Shown here piece by piece: positions 17,339-25,975 of a DNA stretch of 64,000 bases. The first letter of the stretch is position 1. Each line of letters opens with the position of its first letter. Origin of the DNA: Bacteroidota bacterium (GTDB taxonomy: Bacteria; Bacteroidota; Ignavibacteria; UBA10030; UBA8401); assembly GCA_035506275.1 (NCBI GenBank), contig DATJPT010000007.1, positions 60,207-124,206 of the forward strand, in the 5' to 3' direction. Below the pieces are notes generated by a model. That model was not told the DNA's origin, ran no database searches, and worked only from the letters and a program-made list of their open reading frames with translations. Position numbers and translations under genes: made by a program.

Positions 17339-18784
17339 CTATTTTTTCGACTGGACATATTCGTGGATCGCCGCGGCGGCTTTCTTCCCTGCGCCCATTG
17401 CTTTGATGACGGTTGCCGCGCCGATGACGATATCGCCGCCGGCCCAGACTCCTTCGCGCGAAGTTTTTCCGGTTTCATCGGCGATGATGTTGCCGTACTT
17501 ATTCGTCGTCAACCCGGGCGTGGTCTTATTGATGAGGGGATTCGAGCCGTTTCCCGTCGCGACGATCACCGCTTCGACGTCAAGGACAAATTCGCTTCCT
17601 GCGACCGGAACCGGCTTTCGTCTTCCGGAGGCGTCCGGTTCGCCGAGCTCCATCTTCTGGCATTCCATTCCGACAAGCCATCCGTTGTTTCCGATGAAGC
17701 GGGTCGGATTTGTAAGAAGCAGGAACTCGATCCCTTCCTGCTCGCCGTGATGGATCTCTTCCTTTCGCGCCGGCATCTCAACGCTCGAACGGCGGTAAAC
17801 GATGTAAACTTTTTCTGTCCACGGCAGCCGGCGTGCGGTGCGCGCCGAATCCATCGCCGTATTCCCGCCGCCGATGACGGCGACATGTTTCGCCATCGGC
17901 ACCGGCGTGTCCGCGTGGTTCGGAAATTCAAACCCTTTCATCAGGTTGACGCGGGTCAGAAATTCGTTCGCCGAATAGACTCCGTTCAAATTCTCTCCCG
18001 GAATCCCCATGAAATACGGGAGCCCGGCCCCCGTCCCGATGAAGACGGCATCGAAGCCGTCCTCATTCATCAGCTCGTCGACGGTGCGCGTCATTCCGAC
18101 GACAAAATCGCACTGGATCGTAACGCCCAGTTTTTCCAGAAAGCTCACTTCGGCATCGACGATCTGCTTCGGAAGACGGAACTCCGGAATTCCGTACACA
18201 AGCACGCCTCCCGGTTTATGGAGCGCCTCAAAGATCGTGACCGCGTGGCCGAGCTTTGCGAGGTCTCCGGCGCATGTCAATCCCGCCGGCCCCGCGCCGA
18301 TGACGGCGATTTTCTTTCCGGTCGGCGGCGCGATCACGGGCAGAGAAACGTTGCCGGTCATCCGCTCCCAGTCCGCCACAAATCGCTCAAGCCTGCCGAT
18401 CGCTACCGGTTCGACCTTGGCGCCGATCGTGCAGACCGCTTCGCATTGCTCTTCCTGCGGGCAGACTCTGCCGCAGACGGCGGGGAGCGCATTCGTTTCC
18501 TTCAACGTCTGCGCGGCGAGCGGGAAATTTCCCATCGCAACATGGAAGATAAACTGCGGAATCTTGACGTTGACGGGACATCCCTCCATGCATTTCGGGT
18601 TCTTGCACTGGATGCATCGTTCGGCCTCCTCCACCGCCATTTCGGCCGTGTAGCCGAGAGGAACCTCCAGGAAATTTTTCGCGCGTTCCAGCGGATCCTG
18701 TTCCGGCATGCCATGGCGCGGGATCTTCATTCTCTCTTTGTTGCTGAGTTTTCTGGCCGGCTGTTCTGCTATTTCGCTGCTCAT
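17339..18784 (-). CDS. nfnB: NfnB/SudA-type flavoprotein (GltD-like large subunit)
   Basis: 481 residues. N-terminal 4Fe-4S region with CIQCKNPKCMEGCPVNVKIP and CGRVCPQEEQCEAVC, then FAD (VIGAGPAGLTCAGDLAKLGH) and NADPH (VIGGGNTAMDSARTARRLP) Rossmann motifs. This is the architecture of the glutamate synthase small subunit, of NfnB (electron-bifurcating NADH-dependent ferredoxin:NADP+ oxidoreductase) and of SudA. The gene just upstream encodes the NfnA/SudB-type partner, so Nfn or Sud is the better call; a role as GltD for the distant gltB is not excluded. ATG at 18784; followed by a terminator. Confidence 0.85.
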   Translation of the reverse strand: MSSEIAEQPARKLSNKERMKIPRHGMPEQDPLERAKNFLEVPLGYTAEMAVEEAERCIQCKNPKCMEGCPVNVKIPQFIFHVAMGNFPLAAQTLKETNALPAVCGRVCPQEEQCEAVCTIGAKVEPVAIGRLERFVADWERMTGNVSLPVIAPPTGKKIAVIGAGPAGLTCAGDLAKLGHAVTIFEALHKPGGVLVYGIPEFRLPKQIVDAEVSFLEKLGVTIQCDFVVGMTRTVDELMNEDGFDAVFIGTGAGLPYFMGIPGENLNGVYSANEFLTRVNLMKGFEFPNHADTPVPMAKHVAVIGGGNTAMDSARTARRLPWTEKVYIVYRRSSVEMPARKEEIHHGEQEGIEFLLLTNPTRFIGNNGWLVGMECQKMELGEPDASGRRKPVPVAGSEFVLDVEAVIVATGNGSNPLINKTTPGLTTNKYGNIIADETGKTSREGVWAGGDIVIGAATVIKAMGAGKKAAAAIHEYVQSKK

Positions 18785-18885
18785 TTCTGATAATGCAATT
18801 GATTTAATTTTGGGGATTATCCTTCATCCGGCTTTTGTGACGCCGGATCTTCCAGTTTTGCTTCCTGATTTTTCATTTTCAATCA

Positions 18886-19746
18886 TTACCATGCCGCTGT
18901 TTCGCGATGTTCCTGCGCTTCGCATATCTTCTCGAAGATATCGAACGAGATCTTTTCCTGCGGAGAGTACATTTTCTGTCTCGCCATGAGCAGCTCAAAA
19001 TCGACGGCGTGAGCGTCGAACTCCGGACCGTCGACGCACGCGAACTTCATTTTATTCCCGACGACGACGCGGCATGCGCCGCACATTCCGGTTCCGTCCA
19101 TCATGATCGGATTGAGGCTGACGAGCGTCTGCACGCCGAGCGGCCTGGTCAGGTCCGCGACCGCTTTCATCATCACCACCGGGCCGATGGCGAGGACGAC
19201 GTCGACCGGTTCCCGTTGCTCGAGCATCGACTTCAAGATCGTTGTCACAAAGCCTTTTGTGCCGTAGCTGCCGTCATCCGTTGCAATGCGCACCTCGTCC
19301 GAAATTGCGCGCATTTCATCTTCCATCAAAAGGAGGTCCTTGGAGCGGGAACCGATGATCGAGATCGTTTTATTGCCGATCAGTTTATGTGCGCGCACGA
19401 TCGGGTGGATCGCCGCAATTCCGAAGCCGCCGCCGATGGCGACGAATGTCTTTCCCGGTTCGACGTGGCTCGGAACTCCGAACGGCCCCACAACATCCAT
19501 CAGAGAGTCTCCCGCTTTCATCATGCTCATCATCGTCGTCGTTTTACCGACCGCCTGAACGTAGAGCGTGATCGTCCCCTGAACGGCATCCCAATCCGCA
19601 AGCGTGATCGGAATTCTCTCCCCCTCTTCATGCAGCCGCAAAATCACAAACTGTCCTGCCCGCGCTTTTTTTACGATCTGCGGCGCCTTGATGACGTAGC
19701 GATATACTTTTGCGGCGAGGTCGTTCTTTTCTACGATTGGATACAC
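18886..19746 (-). CDS. nfnA: NfnA/SudB-type FAD/NAD-binding [2Fe-2S] subunit
   Basis: Small subunit that pairs with NfnB to couple NADH, ferredoxin and NADPH, or with SudA in sulfide dehydrogenase. FAD-binding domain (APQIVKKARAGQFVIL; RIPITLADWD), NAD-binding domain (AIGGGFGIAAIHPI) and C-terminal [2Fe-2S] site in DGTGMCGACRVVVGNKMKFACVDGPEFD-type sequence, with cysteines at CGAC and FAC. Related to PyrK. I chose GTG 19746 because it aligns the N-terminus with NfnA proteins and gives about 286 residues; the frame is open to an ATG at 19806. Neither start has a clear Shine-Dalgarno. nfnA precedes nfnB by 101 bp. Confidence 0.85.
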   Translation of the reverse strand: MYPIVEKNDLAAKVYRYVIKAPQIVKKARAGQFVILRLHEEGERIPITLADWDAVQGTITLYVQAVGKTTTMMSMMKAGDSLMDVVGPFGVPSHVEPGKTFVAIGGGFGIAAIHPIVRAHKLIGNKTISIIGSRSKDLLLMEDEMRAISDEVRIATDDGSYGTKGFVTTILKSMLEQREPVDVVLAIGPVVMMKAVADLTRPLGVQTLVSLNPIMMDGTGMCGACRVVVGNKMKFACVDGPEFDAHAVDFELLMARQKMYSPQEKISFDIFEKICEAQEHRETAAW

Positions 19747-19903
19747 ATCTGCACCGTGGTCGTTAAAGGAGTTTCTCAATATTATTCCAACTAATGTGCC
19801 ACACATTCTTTAGAGGGATTCTGATCAGATTAAACGGGAGGGTGTTCAGAAATGGGAAAGGGGTTGCTCCCCTTTCCAAAAATAGGAATGGGCGGAGGCG
19901 AAG

Positions 19904-20803
19904 TTAGAGCGGAAACTCTTTGGTATGCCAGTCTTTTGTCATATCCATCCAGAGGAACAAGCCGCGCCATTTGCCGAACGGTGCGTAATATTTTTCGATC
20001 GTCGAGTCTTTAACTTTTCTTCCGTTCTTAAAAAGTTCGTAAAATTTTCCCCGTCCCCACGAATCAAGCCCGAGGTAATCGTACCTCCCGAGAAGCTTTA
20101 AAATATTTCCGGCAGCGTACGGACCGATCCCCTTCACCTTCCGGACCTGTTCGAATAAATCTCCGGTCGGAAGGTCCGATGTTCTCCATGCTTCCAGCGA
20201 AATTTTTCCTGCTGCAATGTTTCTTGACAGCTCCAGAATGTACGGAGCCCGGTAGCCGCACCGGATTTCTTTCCGAAGGAACGACTCGGAAGAGGCGGCG
20301 ACCGCTTCCGGCGTAGGAAATGCATAGACATCGCCGCGCACGCGGGCGCCGAGTTTCGTCACCAGAGCATCGACGATGGATTCCGTCAGCGCCCAGCTGC
20401 AATTCGTCGTGCAGATCATCTTGACGGCATCCTCAAAAACTGTCGGGCAGCGAAGGAGTCTTCCGGCGTTGACCTTGGAGATCCACCGGTAGCGGGGAAA
20501 TTTTCTCGCCTCGGCGTAAAATTCTTCGAGCGGTTCCTCGACGCGAAGCATGGAATACAAGTATTTCGTGATCCGGGAGATCTTTTGCCGCGAAGGGACC
20601 GATCGCTCTTCGAGAGAAACCACGAGCGTATGCTTCTTTGCGGATACAGTGATATCGTCGTATCCTCCGTTTCCATTGGGAACAACCGCGGACAGGAGGC
20701 GTTCGTCTTTGTTCATACGGAACGGGGGGAGCGCGCACCATCCATGGCTGTAGACCGTTGCCCAAAAATTGAACGTTCGCGGAACGGGGAGAGAAAATTT
20801 CAT
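19904..20803 (-). CDS. HhH-GPD DNA glycosylase (AlkA/OGG-like)
   Basis: Base-excision repair glycosylase. 299 residues: an N-terminal beta domain of AlkA/OGG_N type (FNFWATVYSHGWCALPPF), then the helical domain with the helix-hairpin-helix VRKVKGIGPYAAGNILKLLG and the catalytic Asp in DYLGLDSWGRGKF. No C-terminal 4Fe-4S cysteine cluster is present, which argues against the endonuclease III and MutY groups. Lesion specificity cannot be read from sequence. ATG at 20803. Divergent from the DoxX gene. Confidence 0.85.
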   Translation of the reverse strand: MKFSLPVPRTFNFWATVYSHGWCALPPFRMNKDERLLSAVVPNGNGGYDDITVSAKKHTLVVSLEERSVPSRQKISRITKYLYSMLRVEEPLEEFYAEARKFPRYRWISKVNAGRLLRCPTVFEDAVKMICTTNCSWALTESIVDALVTKLGARVRGDVYAFPTPEAVAASSESFLRKEIRCGYRAPYILELSRNIAAGKISLEAWRTSDLPTGDLFEQVRKVKGIGPYAAGNILKLLGRYDYLGLDSWGRGKFYELFKNGRKVKDSTIEKYYAPFGKWRGLFLWMDMTKDWHTKEFPL

Positions 20804-20868
20804 AGTGGGCGCTGCGATTTGATTTTAATGGTTAATTTTGCGTTTTTGTTCGAGAAAAAAGGAGTGCT

Positions 20869-21324
20869 ATGAATCAGAAATGGGTCGCTTTCCTTCGCAT
20901 CGCCATCGGCGTCTTTTTTATCGCTCAGGGCCTGAATAAACTCAACTGGTATACGACGTCTGAATTTCTCCGCACAAGTCTCGACCGTTATGCGCAGAAT
21001 CCGCCGCCGGCAGCGCTCTGGTATCAGCAGCATGTCGCCTATCCCGGCATTGAAGCCTGGTCGCGGATGATCCCGACGGGAGAAATGCTGATCGGGGTCG
21101 CGCTGGTGCTCGGACTTCTTACCCGCGCAGCCCTCATTGCTGCCATCGCGCTTGTCGTTAATTACCAGTTGACAAGCGGAACTTTGTTTGCTTTTTCCTT
21201 CTTTGCTAATCCGTATGCACTCGTCGTTCTTTCCTGCCTTTTTTTTCTGCTGGCATCAAGAGCGGGAAGCGCTTTTAGCATCGACGGGTCTGCGCGAAAG
21301 AAAACATCCAAAGCAAAAACGTAG
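20869..21324 (+). CDS. DoxX-family membrane protein
   Basis: 151 residues with four hydrophobic segments. Starts WVAFLRIAIGVFFIAQGLNKL, the DoxX signature, with later SRMIPTGEMLIGVALVLGLLTRAALIAA. DoxX-like proteins are inner-membrane proteins linked to thiosulfate:quinone oxidoreduction, oxidative stress or unknown roles; none is implied by the context here. Start ATG at 20869 with GGAG four bases upstream. Converges with the M1-like gene. Confidence 0.8.
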   Translation: MNQKWVAFLRIAIGVFFIAQGLNKLNWYTTSEFLRTSLDRYAQNPPPAALWYQQHVAYPGIEAWSRMIPTGEMLIGVALVLGLLTRAALIAAIALVVNYQLTSGTLFAFSFFANPYALVVLSCLFFLLASRAGSAFSIDGSARKKTSKAKT

Positions 21325-21343
21325 CCCGCGAAAAACGCATCGT

Positions 21344-23431
21344 TCAATATTCCCCGTACCAAAATTCGTCGGTGGGGACAAATCTTTGCTGCAAATATTT
21401 TTGCGCTTCGGTCAGTGCAATTCCATAGAGCGCAGGATCACGCCCGGCCAGCGTGAGCCCGAGCTTGTATAATTCGACAGCTTCATCGCGCTTTCCCTCC
21501 ATTTCAAGAACGTTGCCGAGCCGGATCAAACTCAGGATGGAATAGAGCTGCGTCGGCTCGCGGGCATCGAGCGCGGAGGCGCGGCGAAAATATTCTTCAG
21601 CCTTTGAAAGATCGCCTTTAATGACCGCGGATTTTCCGAGCGAGAAGAGAGAGATATTGTTCCATCCGGTAAGATTGTTCGGGTCCAATTGCAGAATGAT
21701 ATTCGCCTCGCGCTCGGAGTTGATAATGTCCCGGTCGAACACCCGGAAGCTTACGGACGTGCGCGCGTGCGCAAGAAGCCTCAGGCGGGGAACCCAGCGA
21801 AGAAGCTTGTAGCCGGGGTCGAGCTCGCTCTGGTCCGGCAGGAACGGGAGGGTGAATTCAAACTCCTGATCCTGGCGCTGAACGAATACTCTCTTGGTGA
21901 CGGAGCGGGTCGAACCGGAAAAAACAAGATCGACCGGCGCCGTAAACAGATCCCCGCGCTGAGAGATCACCGCTTTCACCAAAAAGCTTCCCCTGTTCGT
22001 CTCCGACGCGTTCGTCGAAAGAAGCAATTCGGGGAAGCCTGTTTGAGCGAACCATTCCTTGAAGAACCAATCGAGCGGCGAGCCGTACGACTCTTCACAC
22101 AATTGTTGGAACGTTTCAAGCGAAATCGGCGTACGCCTGTAATCACGGTAGAGCCTGTCGATGACGGCGTCGAATGCCGTCTCCCCCATAACGTATTCCA
22201 GCATCAGAAAAACATACGCCCCCTTGCTGTAAAAAACATTCCGTTCATTCTTTTTCGAATTGTGGACCTGCGCCAGCGTCTGAGCCGGATAAAAATCAAG
22301 CGCCCCGGAAAGGAAATCGAGCCGTATCCGCTGCTGAGCTTCATCATCCCTCCCCGCTTCATGAAGAAAAAATTTCGCCGCAAGATATTCCGACCACCCC
22401 GCTTCAAAGACAAACGTCGATTCCGTCGCCGGCAGGCTGAAAAGGCGTGCAACTTGCCGGACCCATCGGTTCCTTGCCGGCGCGAACAGGACCAGTGAAT
22501 CGGCGGAGGAAAACTGGTACGAGCATCGTGCAATGATCAATCCGTTGTTCGAGCTCCATTCAGCGGAACCATCGTCCGTCCCGATGACAACGGCGCGAAG
22601 TCCGTCGGCCGAACTGTCCCGCCCTGCAATGGACGAGAACCATGAGTACGAATCGCGGAGCTGCCGCAGCACCGCTGCTGCGAGTTCGCCGGGATATTTT
22701 TCCCTGTCGTACCACAGGGAATATTGCACGCTGCTGTCGTTTGCCGTCATCGTTTGCCGCGCGAATTCGACCGACCCGCAAAGGACGAAGCATGAGCTCA
22801 GCGGCATCGGATGTTCATACGCAAAGATTTCCGACGTCGTCGCACCCGTTGTATGTATCGAATCGGGCTTGCCGTTCGCCACCGCCACATACCCGGATGG
22901 AAATACTGCTTCCAGGGCGACCGGGGCACGCTCGGCCGACACGGAACCGGCTGCACGCGAAAGCACCGGCCACCATGGAACGGCGTTGTTCGATGAGAGA
23001 AGAAATTCTTTCGCATCGATAAACGACGGTTCCCAATTGAGGCTGTCAAACGTTTCCTCATAAGAAATCCTCAACGGGAAGGATGTTCTCCCTCGTGCGC
23101 TGTCGGGAATTGTGATGGCAACATTTTTAACGGAATGATCCGATGGAAGATCCTCTTCCGCAGCATCCAGTTTCCGGTCGCTGGAATCGCGGACCGAGCG
23201 GATCGTCGCCGCGGGAGCGACGGCAATGATCAGCCGGAACAGAGAGTCCTTCGGAAGGCGGACCTGAATTTGCGCCTCCCCCCGGATCGAGTGATGCTCG
23301 ATATCGAGTTCAATGCGAAGGGAATAGCGTTCGATCGATGCAGCGGTTCGTAAAGAATCCGCCTGCGCGGCCATGCGCGCCGGCAGCGCGATGGCTGCAA
23401 TGAAAAAAAAATATCTGAAAATAAATTTCAT
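21344..23431 (-). CDS. Exported M1 peptidase homologue lacking the HExxH zinc site, with C-terminal TPR
   Basis: 695 residues. Signal peptide MKFIFRYFFFIAAIALPARM. The N-terminal saddle-type beta domain (SLRIELDIEHHSIRGEAQIQV) and the later FEAGWSEYLAAKFF, FYSKGAYVFLMLEYVMGE and LDWFFKEWFAQTGFPELL correspond in order to M1 aminopeptidase landmarks (WLxEGFAxY Glu, catalytic Tyr, C-cap). GSAEWSSNNGLI stands where GAMEN/W is expected. Where HExxH should be, the protein reads VRQVARLF, so both zinc histidines and the catalytic Glu are missing. A TPR-like region (DLSKAEEYFRRASALDAREP, GKRDEAVELYKLGL) ends the protein. Probably a non-catalytic scaffold or binding protein. Confidence 0.8.
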   Translation of the reverse strand: MKFIFRYFFFIAAIALPARMAAQADSLRTAASIERYSLRIELDIEHHSIRGEAQIQVRLPKDSLFRLIIAVAPAATIRSVRDSSDRKLDAAEEDLPSDHSVKNVAITIPDSARGRTSFPLRISYEETFDSLNWEPSFIDAKEFLLSSNNAVPWWPVLSRAAGSVSAERAPVALEAVFPSGYVAVANGKPDSIHTTGATTSEIFAYEHPMPLSSCFVLCGSVEFARQTMTANDSSVQYSLWYDREKYPGELAAAVLRQLRDSYSWFSSIAGRDSSADGLRAVVIGTDDGSAEWSSNNGLIIARCSYQFSSADSLVLFAPARNRWVRQVARLFSLPATESTFVFEAGWSEYLAAKFFLHEAGRDDEAQQRIRLDFLSGALDFYPAQTLAQVHNSKKNERNVFYSKGAYVFLMLEYVMGETAFDAVIDRLYRDYRRTPISLETFQQLCEESYGSPLDWFFKEWFAQTGFPELLLSTNASETNRGSFLVKAVISQRGDLFTAPVDLVFSGSTRSVTKRVFVQRQDQEFEFTLPFLPDQSELDPGYKLLRWVPRLRLLAHARTSVSFRVFDRDIINSEREANIILQLDPNNLTGWNNISLFSLGKSAVIKGDLSKAEEYFRRASALDAREPTQLYSILSLIRLGNVLEMEGKRDEAVELYKLGLTLAGRDPALYGIALTEAQKYLQQRFVPTDEFWYGEY

Positions 23432-23473
23432 TCGTTTAGGAAAAGGGGCACATGCACGACGGGTGAGAACATG

Positions 23474-23896
23474 TTACAGCTCGACCGGATGGTCAATATC
23501 CATTTCCGCAGTCAGAGAGGCGTTTGCGTAGACGATGTTCCGGCTGCCGGACGGAACGAGTATCGCCCAATCTCCTTTTTCATTTCGTACTTCGCTGCCA
23601 AAGAGTTTGCGGAGGCGCCCCTCGGTGAATTTTTCCCAGAAGACCCAGCCGAAGTACGCCTGCGCCCCTTCGATGTAAAAGGCCGGAACGCGCTTTCCTT
23701 CGTCGCACGGAATGTCGCCCACGACAGAGGGAAGAAAATTCTTTTTGCCCATCTCTTCAATAAAAACGTTGGTCACGTCGATGCCACCGAAGATCAACTC
23801 GTGCCTTGACCGCTTTACGGTCCTGCCGTCAATAATTTCTCTGAACGCATCGCGCAACCGCTTGTCGAGCTGGCTCCGCATATTTGCCGTCGTCAT
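23474..23896 (-). CDS. Hypothetical protein, 140 aa
   Basis: Not recognised. I set the start at ATG 23896 (MTTANMRSQLDKRLRDAF), supported by GGAGG seven bases upstream; the frame is open to 23953 but the extra residues have no ribosome-binding site. Soluble, mixed alpha/beta, with no signal peptide or membrane segment. Contains VYFIEGAQAYFGWVFWEKF-like aromatic residues and ends EMDIDHPVEL. Lies upstream of the M1-like gene on the same strand. No function is proposed. Confidence 0.6.
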   Translation of the reverse strand: MTTANMRSQLDKRLRDAFREIIDGRTVKRSRHELIFGGIDVTNVFIEEMGKKNFLPSVVGDIPCDEGKRVPAFYIEGAQAYFGWVFWEKFTEGRLRKLFGSEVRNEKGDWAILVPSGSRNIVYANASLTAEMDIDHPVEL

Positions 23897-24080
23897 CGAA
23901 CATCCTCCAACGCCGCATGCGCAATGATTTGCTTCATCGGGAAAATATAACACACACCGGAGCGAGAAGCAAAATCGTCGTTATGGCGGTGAATCAGCGC
24001 TTTCCGCCCGAAAAGCATCGTACCCTAAAGTAAAAACTCCCCGCGCCCAAGAACTGTTCCCTGCGTTCGCCCAGATCCCG

Positions 24081-24109
24081 TTGACATTCTCTGAGGCGTT
24101 GGATATATT
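24081..24109 (+). promoter_or_regulatory. Strong sigma70-like promoter
   Basis: TTGACA (24081-24086), 17 bases, TATATT (24104-24109): a near-consensus match. Predicted start near 24116, 38 bases before the ATG at 24154. Confidence 0.6.
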
Positions 24110-24153
24110 GTTCGAAATTGTCTTTTTTTGAAGCACAGCGTGTCAACGAAAGT

Positions 24154-25071
24154 ATGCCCGTAGCCGCTCTCGACAGGGAATCGCAGAAGAAAATCATCAG
24201 CGAATATTTGAAGGCTGCCGACCGGTACATTAAATCGGCGGAGTTTGCAAAAGCGCTGGATGAGGTCAATAAGGCGCTCGGCGTCGAGCCGAACAATATG
24301 TACGCCGCCGCGTACAATGAGCGGATCAAGGTCGCAATGGAGGCGGCGCGAAAGAAGGATGAGGAAGAGCGGCTCAAGAAGCAGGCGGAAGAACAGAAGA
24401 AAGCTCAAGCGACGGCGGCAAAGCCGGCAGACACCGCTCCCCGGGCTGCGAATGCTCCCGATGCAAAGCCGCAACCGGCACCTGCGCAAGCGACTGCACC
24501 GACGAGTGCACAGCTCCCGGGCGACGATATGATCGCGAAAATAAAAAAAGATGCCCTGGACTCGGCCGAGAAAAAAAACGACGCGCGGGTAGACCTGCTC
24601 AAGCAGGAATTCACCTCTTCCCAGCAAAAATATCAGGATGATATCGCGCGGCTCGCGGCGGAAGCCAAGGGGGCCGTTACGGCAAAGGAGAATGCGGAGA
24701 AAAAACTCGCGGAACTGCAAGCCCAAATTGGAAAAGGAGATGCCGGTTCTTTGCACGTTCAGGCCATCGATCTCCTGGGAAAATTATTCCGCAAAGCATG
24801 GGAGGACGGCGTCATCTCTCCGGACGAACGCGAGCTTTTAACGATCGTGAAAAATGCAGGGGGAATGTCCGATGAAGATTTTTCAAGAATGGAAAATGAA
24901 AGCGGTTCGTCCTCGTACATCGCACATCTTCGCGAAGTATGGGAAGACGGGGTCGTGACCCCGGAAGAATCGGAAGCGCTCGAGGCGCTTCGCAAGTCGC
25001 TGAATATTTCCGCCGAAGAACATTTCAAGCTTGAAGCCCAGGTCCGCAAAGAAAAACAGGCGAAGAAGTAG
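24154..25071 (+). CDS. TPR / coiled-coil protein with two C-terminal WEDGV repeats
   Basis: 305 residues. N-terminal TPR-like helices (YLKAADRYIKSAEFAKALDE, ALGVEPNN), a charged coiled coil rich in Lys/Glu (about residues 65-85), an Ala/Pro linker (PAPAQATAPTSA), a second coiled coil, then two similar units: KAWEDGVISPDERELL and EVWEDGVVTPEESEAL, about 55 residues apart. Each looks like an acidic-loop helical hairpin, as in TerB/EF-hand-like modules. No signal peptide. The start is ATG 24154, not the upstream TTG at 24118, because a near-consensus promoter would place the transcript start at about 24116. Function unknown; the architecture suggests a scaffold or stress-linked protein. Confidence 0.7.
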   Translation: MPVAALDRESQKKIISEYLKAADRYIKSAEFAKALDEVNKALGVEPNNMYAAAYNERIKVAMEAARKKDEEERLKKQAEEQKKAQATAAKPADTAPRAANAPDAKPQPAPAQATAPTSAQLPGDDMIAKIKKDALDSAEKKNDARVDLLKQEFTSSQQKYQDDIARLAAEAKGAVTAKENAEKKLAELQAQIGKGDAGSLHVQAIDLLGKLFRKAWEDGVISPDERELLTIVKNAGGMSDEDFSRMENESGSSSYIAHLREVWEDGVVTPEESEALEALRKSLNISAEEHFKLEAQVRKEKQAKK

Positions 25072-25092
25072 TTTTCTTCCCTGTACCTGCGA

Positions 25093-25974
25093 TCAATGGT
25101 ATCCCCTCCTTACTCGTTTCGCCAGAAATGATCTCCGATAGAGGATCGCTGAGAACCAAACAGCGTTAAACAAAATTATCGAGAGAAAAAGATACAACCG
25201 GAGGTTGTTGAGCAGCAGACAGGCCGTTAGAACGACGTATTCGGTGCCGAACCCGAGAAACCCGCCGAGCCGCAATCCAACTGCGTCTTCGTACCACGCT
25301 TTCGCCGCCGACTCGCTGTTTCCCGCCCGGCTTCCCAGACACCACGCATCGAGCCGTTTCATCAGACGATCCTGCCAGCCGTAGAAGAGATAGAATATTT
25401 TCTGCAGCTGGAGAGTAAGGGCGTCTTCCCGAAGATCCTCATCACGCAGTTCCTCCGAAAGCCGGTTCAATTCGTACTCCTTCTTTTGATGAAGGAACGA
25501 GGCCTGGTAAAAGACGTGGTATGAAACGCGGAGGCTGATCCCCACGAACCCAACGAACGAAATGAGGAATGCGGGAAAAAGGGGGACGCCGCTTCCCAAA
25601 AGAACCTCGCAAATCCCTCCGAAGAGGAACAGGTCGACAATGTAGTCTCCAATCGAATCGAGAAACCTTCCGCGTCTGCTGTATATCTTTTTTGCGCGCG
25701 CCAGCTGCCCGTCCGCCGAATCGAAAATATCTTTCAAATAGAAGCAGAGCGCGGCGGCGACAAAATGCGTTTCTGCAGCCGCGAGAAAAATTCCTCCGGC
25801 GATTCCGAAAAGGGTAGAAACGATCGTAAGCTGGTTCGGCGTGATCGGGGTGCCGTACAACGCGCGAACGACGATTCCGGCTACCGGCCGCTGCAGGTAC
25901 ACGTTGATGAGTTCATCGGAAATGTCCGATTTTACGGAGGCAGCGTAGCTGTACGAAGGAGTGGATTGATCCAT
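25093..25974 (-). CDS. CDP-alcohol phosphatidyltransferase family membrane protein
   Basis: Transfers a phospho-head group between a CDP-activated alcohol and an acceptor lipid alcohol, in the inner membrane. 293 residues from ATG 25974, two bases from the stop of the upstream nucleotidyltransferase. The signature DG-x2-AR-x8-G-x3-D-x3-D is complete (DSADGQLARAKKIYSRRGRF followed by LDSIGD). About six hydrophobic segments. A hydrophilic insertion around residues 180-220 (KKEYELNRLSEELRDEDLRED) is longer than in PgsA or PssA. It forms a tight operon with a cytidylyltransferase-like gene and a HisC/CobD-like gene, which suggests a dedicated head-group pathway. The substrate is not determinable here. 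Confidence 0.85.
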   Translation of the reverse strand: MDQSTPSYSYAASVKSDISDELINVYLQRPVAGIVVRALYGTPITPNQLTIVSTLFGIAGGIFLAAAETHFVAAALCFYLKDIFDSADGQLARAKKIYSRRGRFLDSIGDYIVDLFLFGGICEVLLGSGVPLFPAFLISFVGFVGISLRVSYHVFYQASFLHQKKEYELNRLSEELRDEDLREDALTLQLQKIFYLFYGWQDRLMKRLDAWCLGSRAGNSESAAKAWYEDAVGLRLGGFLGFGTEYVVLTACLLLNNLRLYLFLSIILFNAVWFSAILYRRSFLAKRVRRGYH

Positions 25975-25975
25975 C

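Noticed and set aside
17363..18790. 475-codon plus-strand ORF antisense to nfnB
   Set aside because: Mirrors the whole of a well-supported gene and has no domain signature.
22300..22400. HEAGR in the M1-like protein as a possible zinc motif
   Set aside because: It is not HExxH, and it comes after the conserved downstream Glu helix, so it is in the wrong place for the active site.
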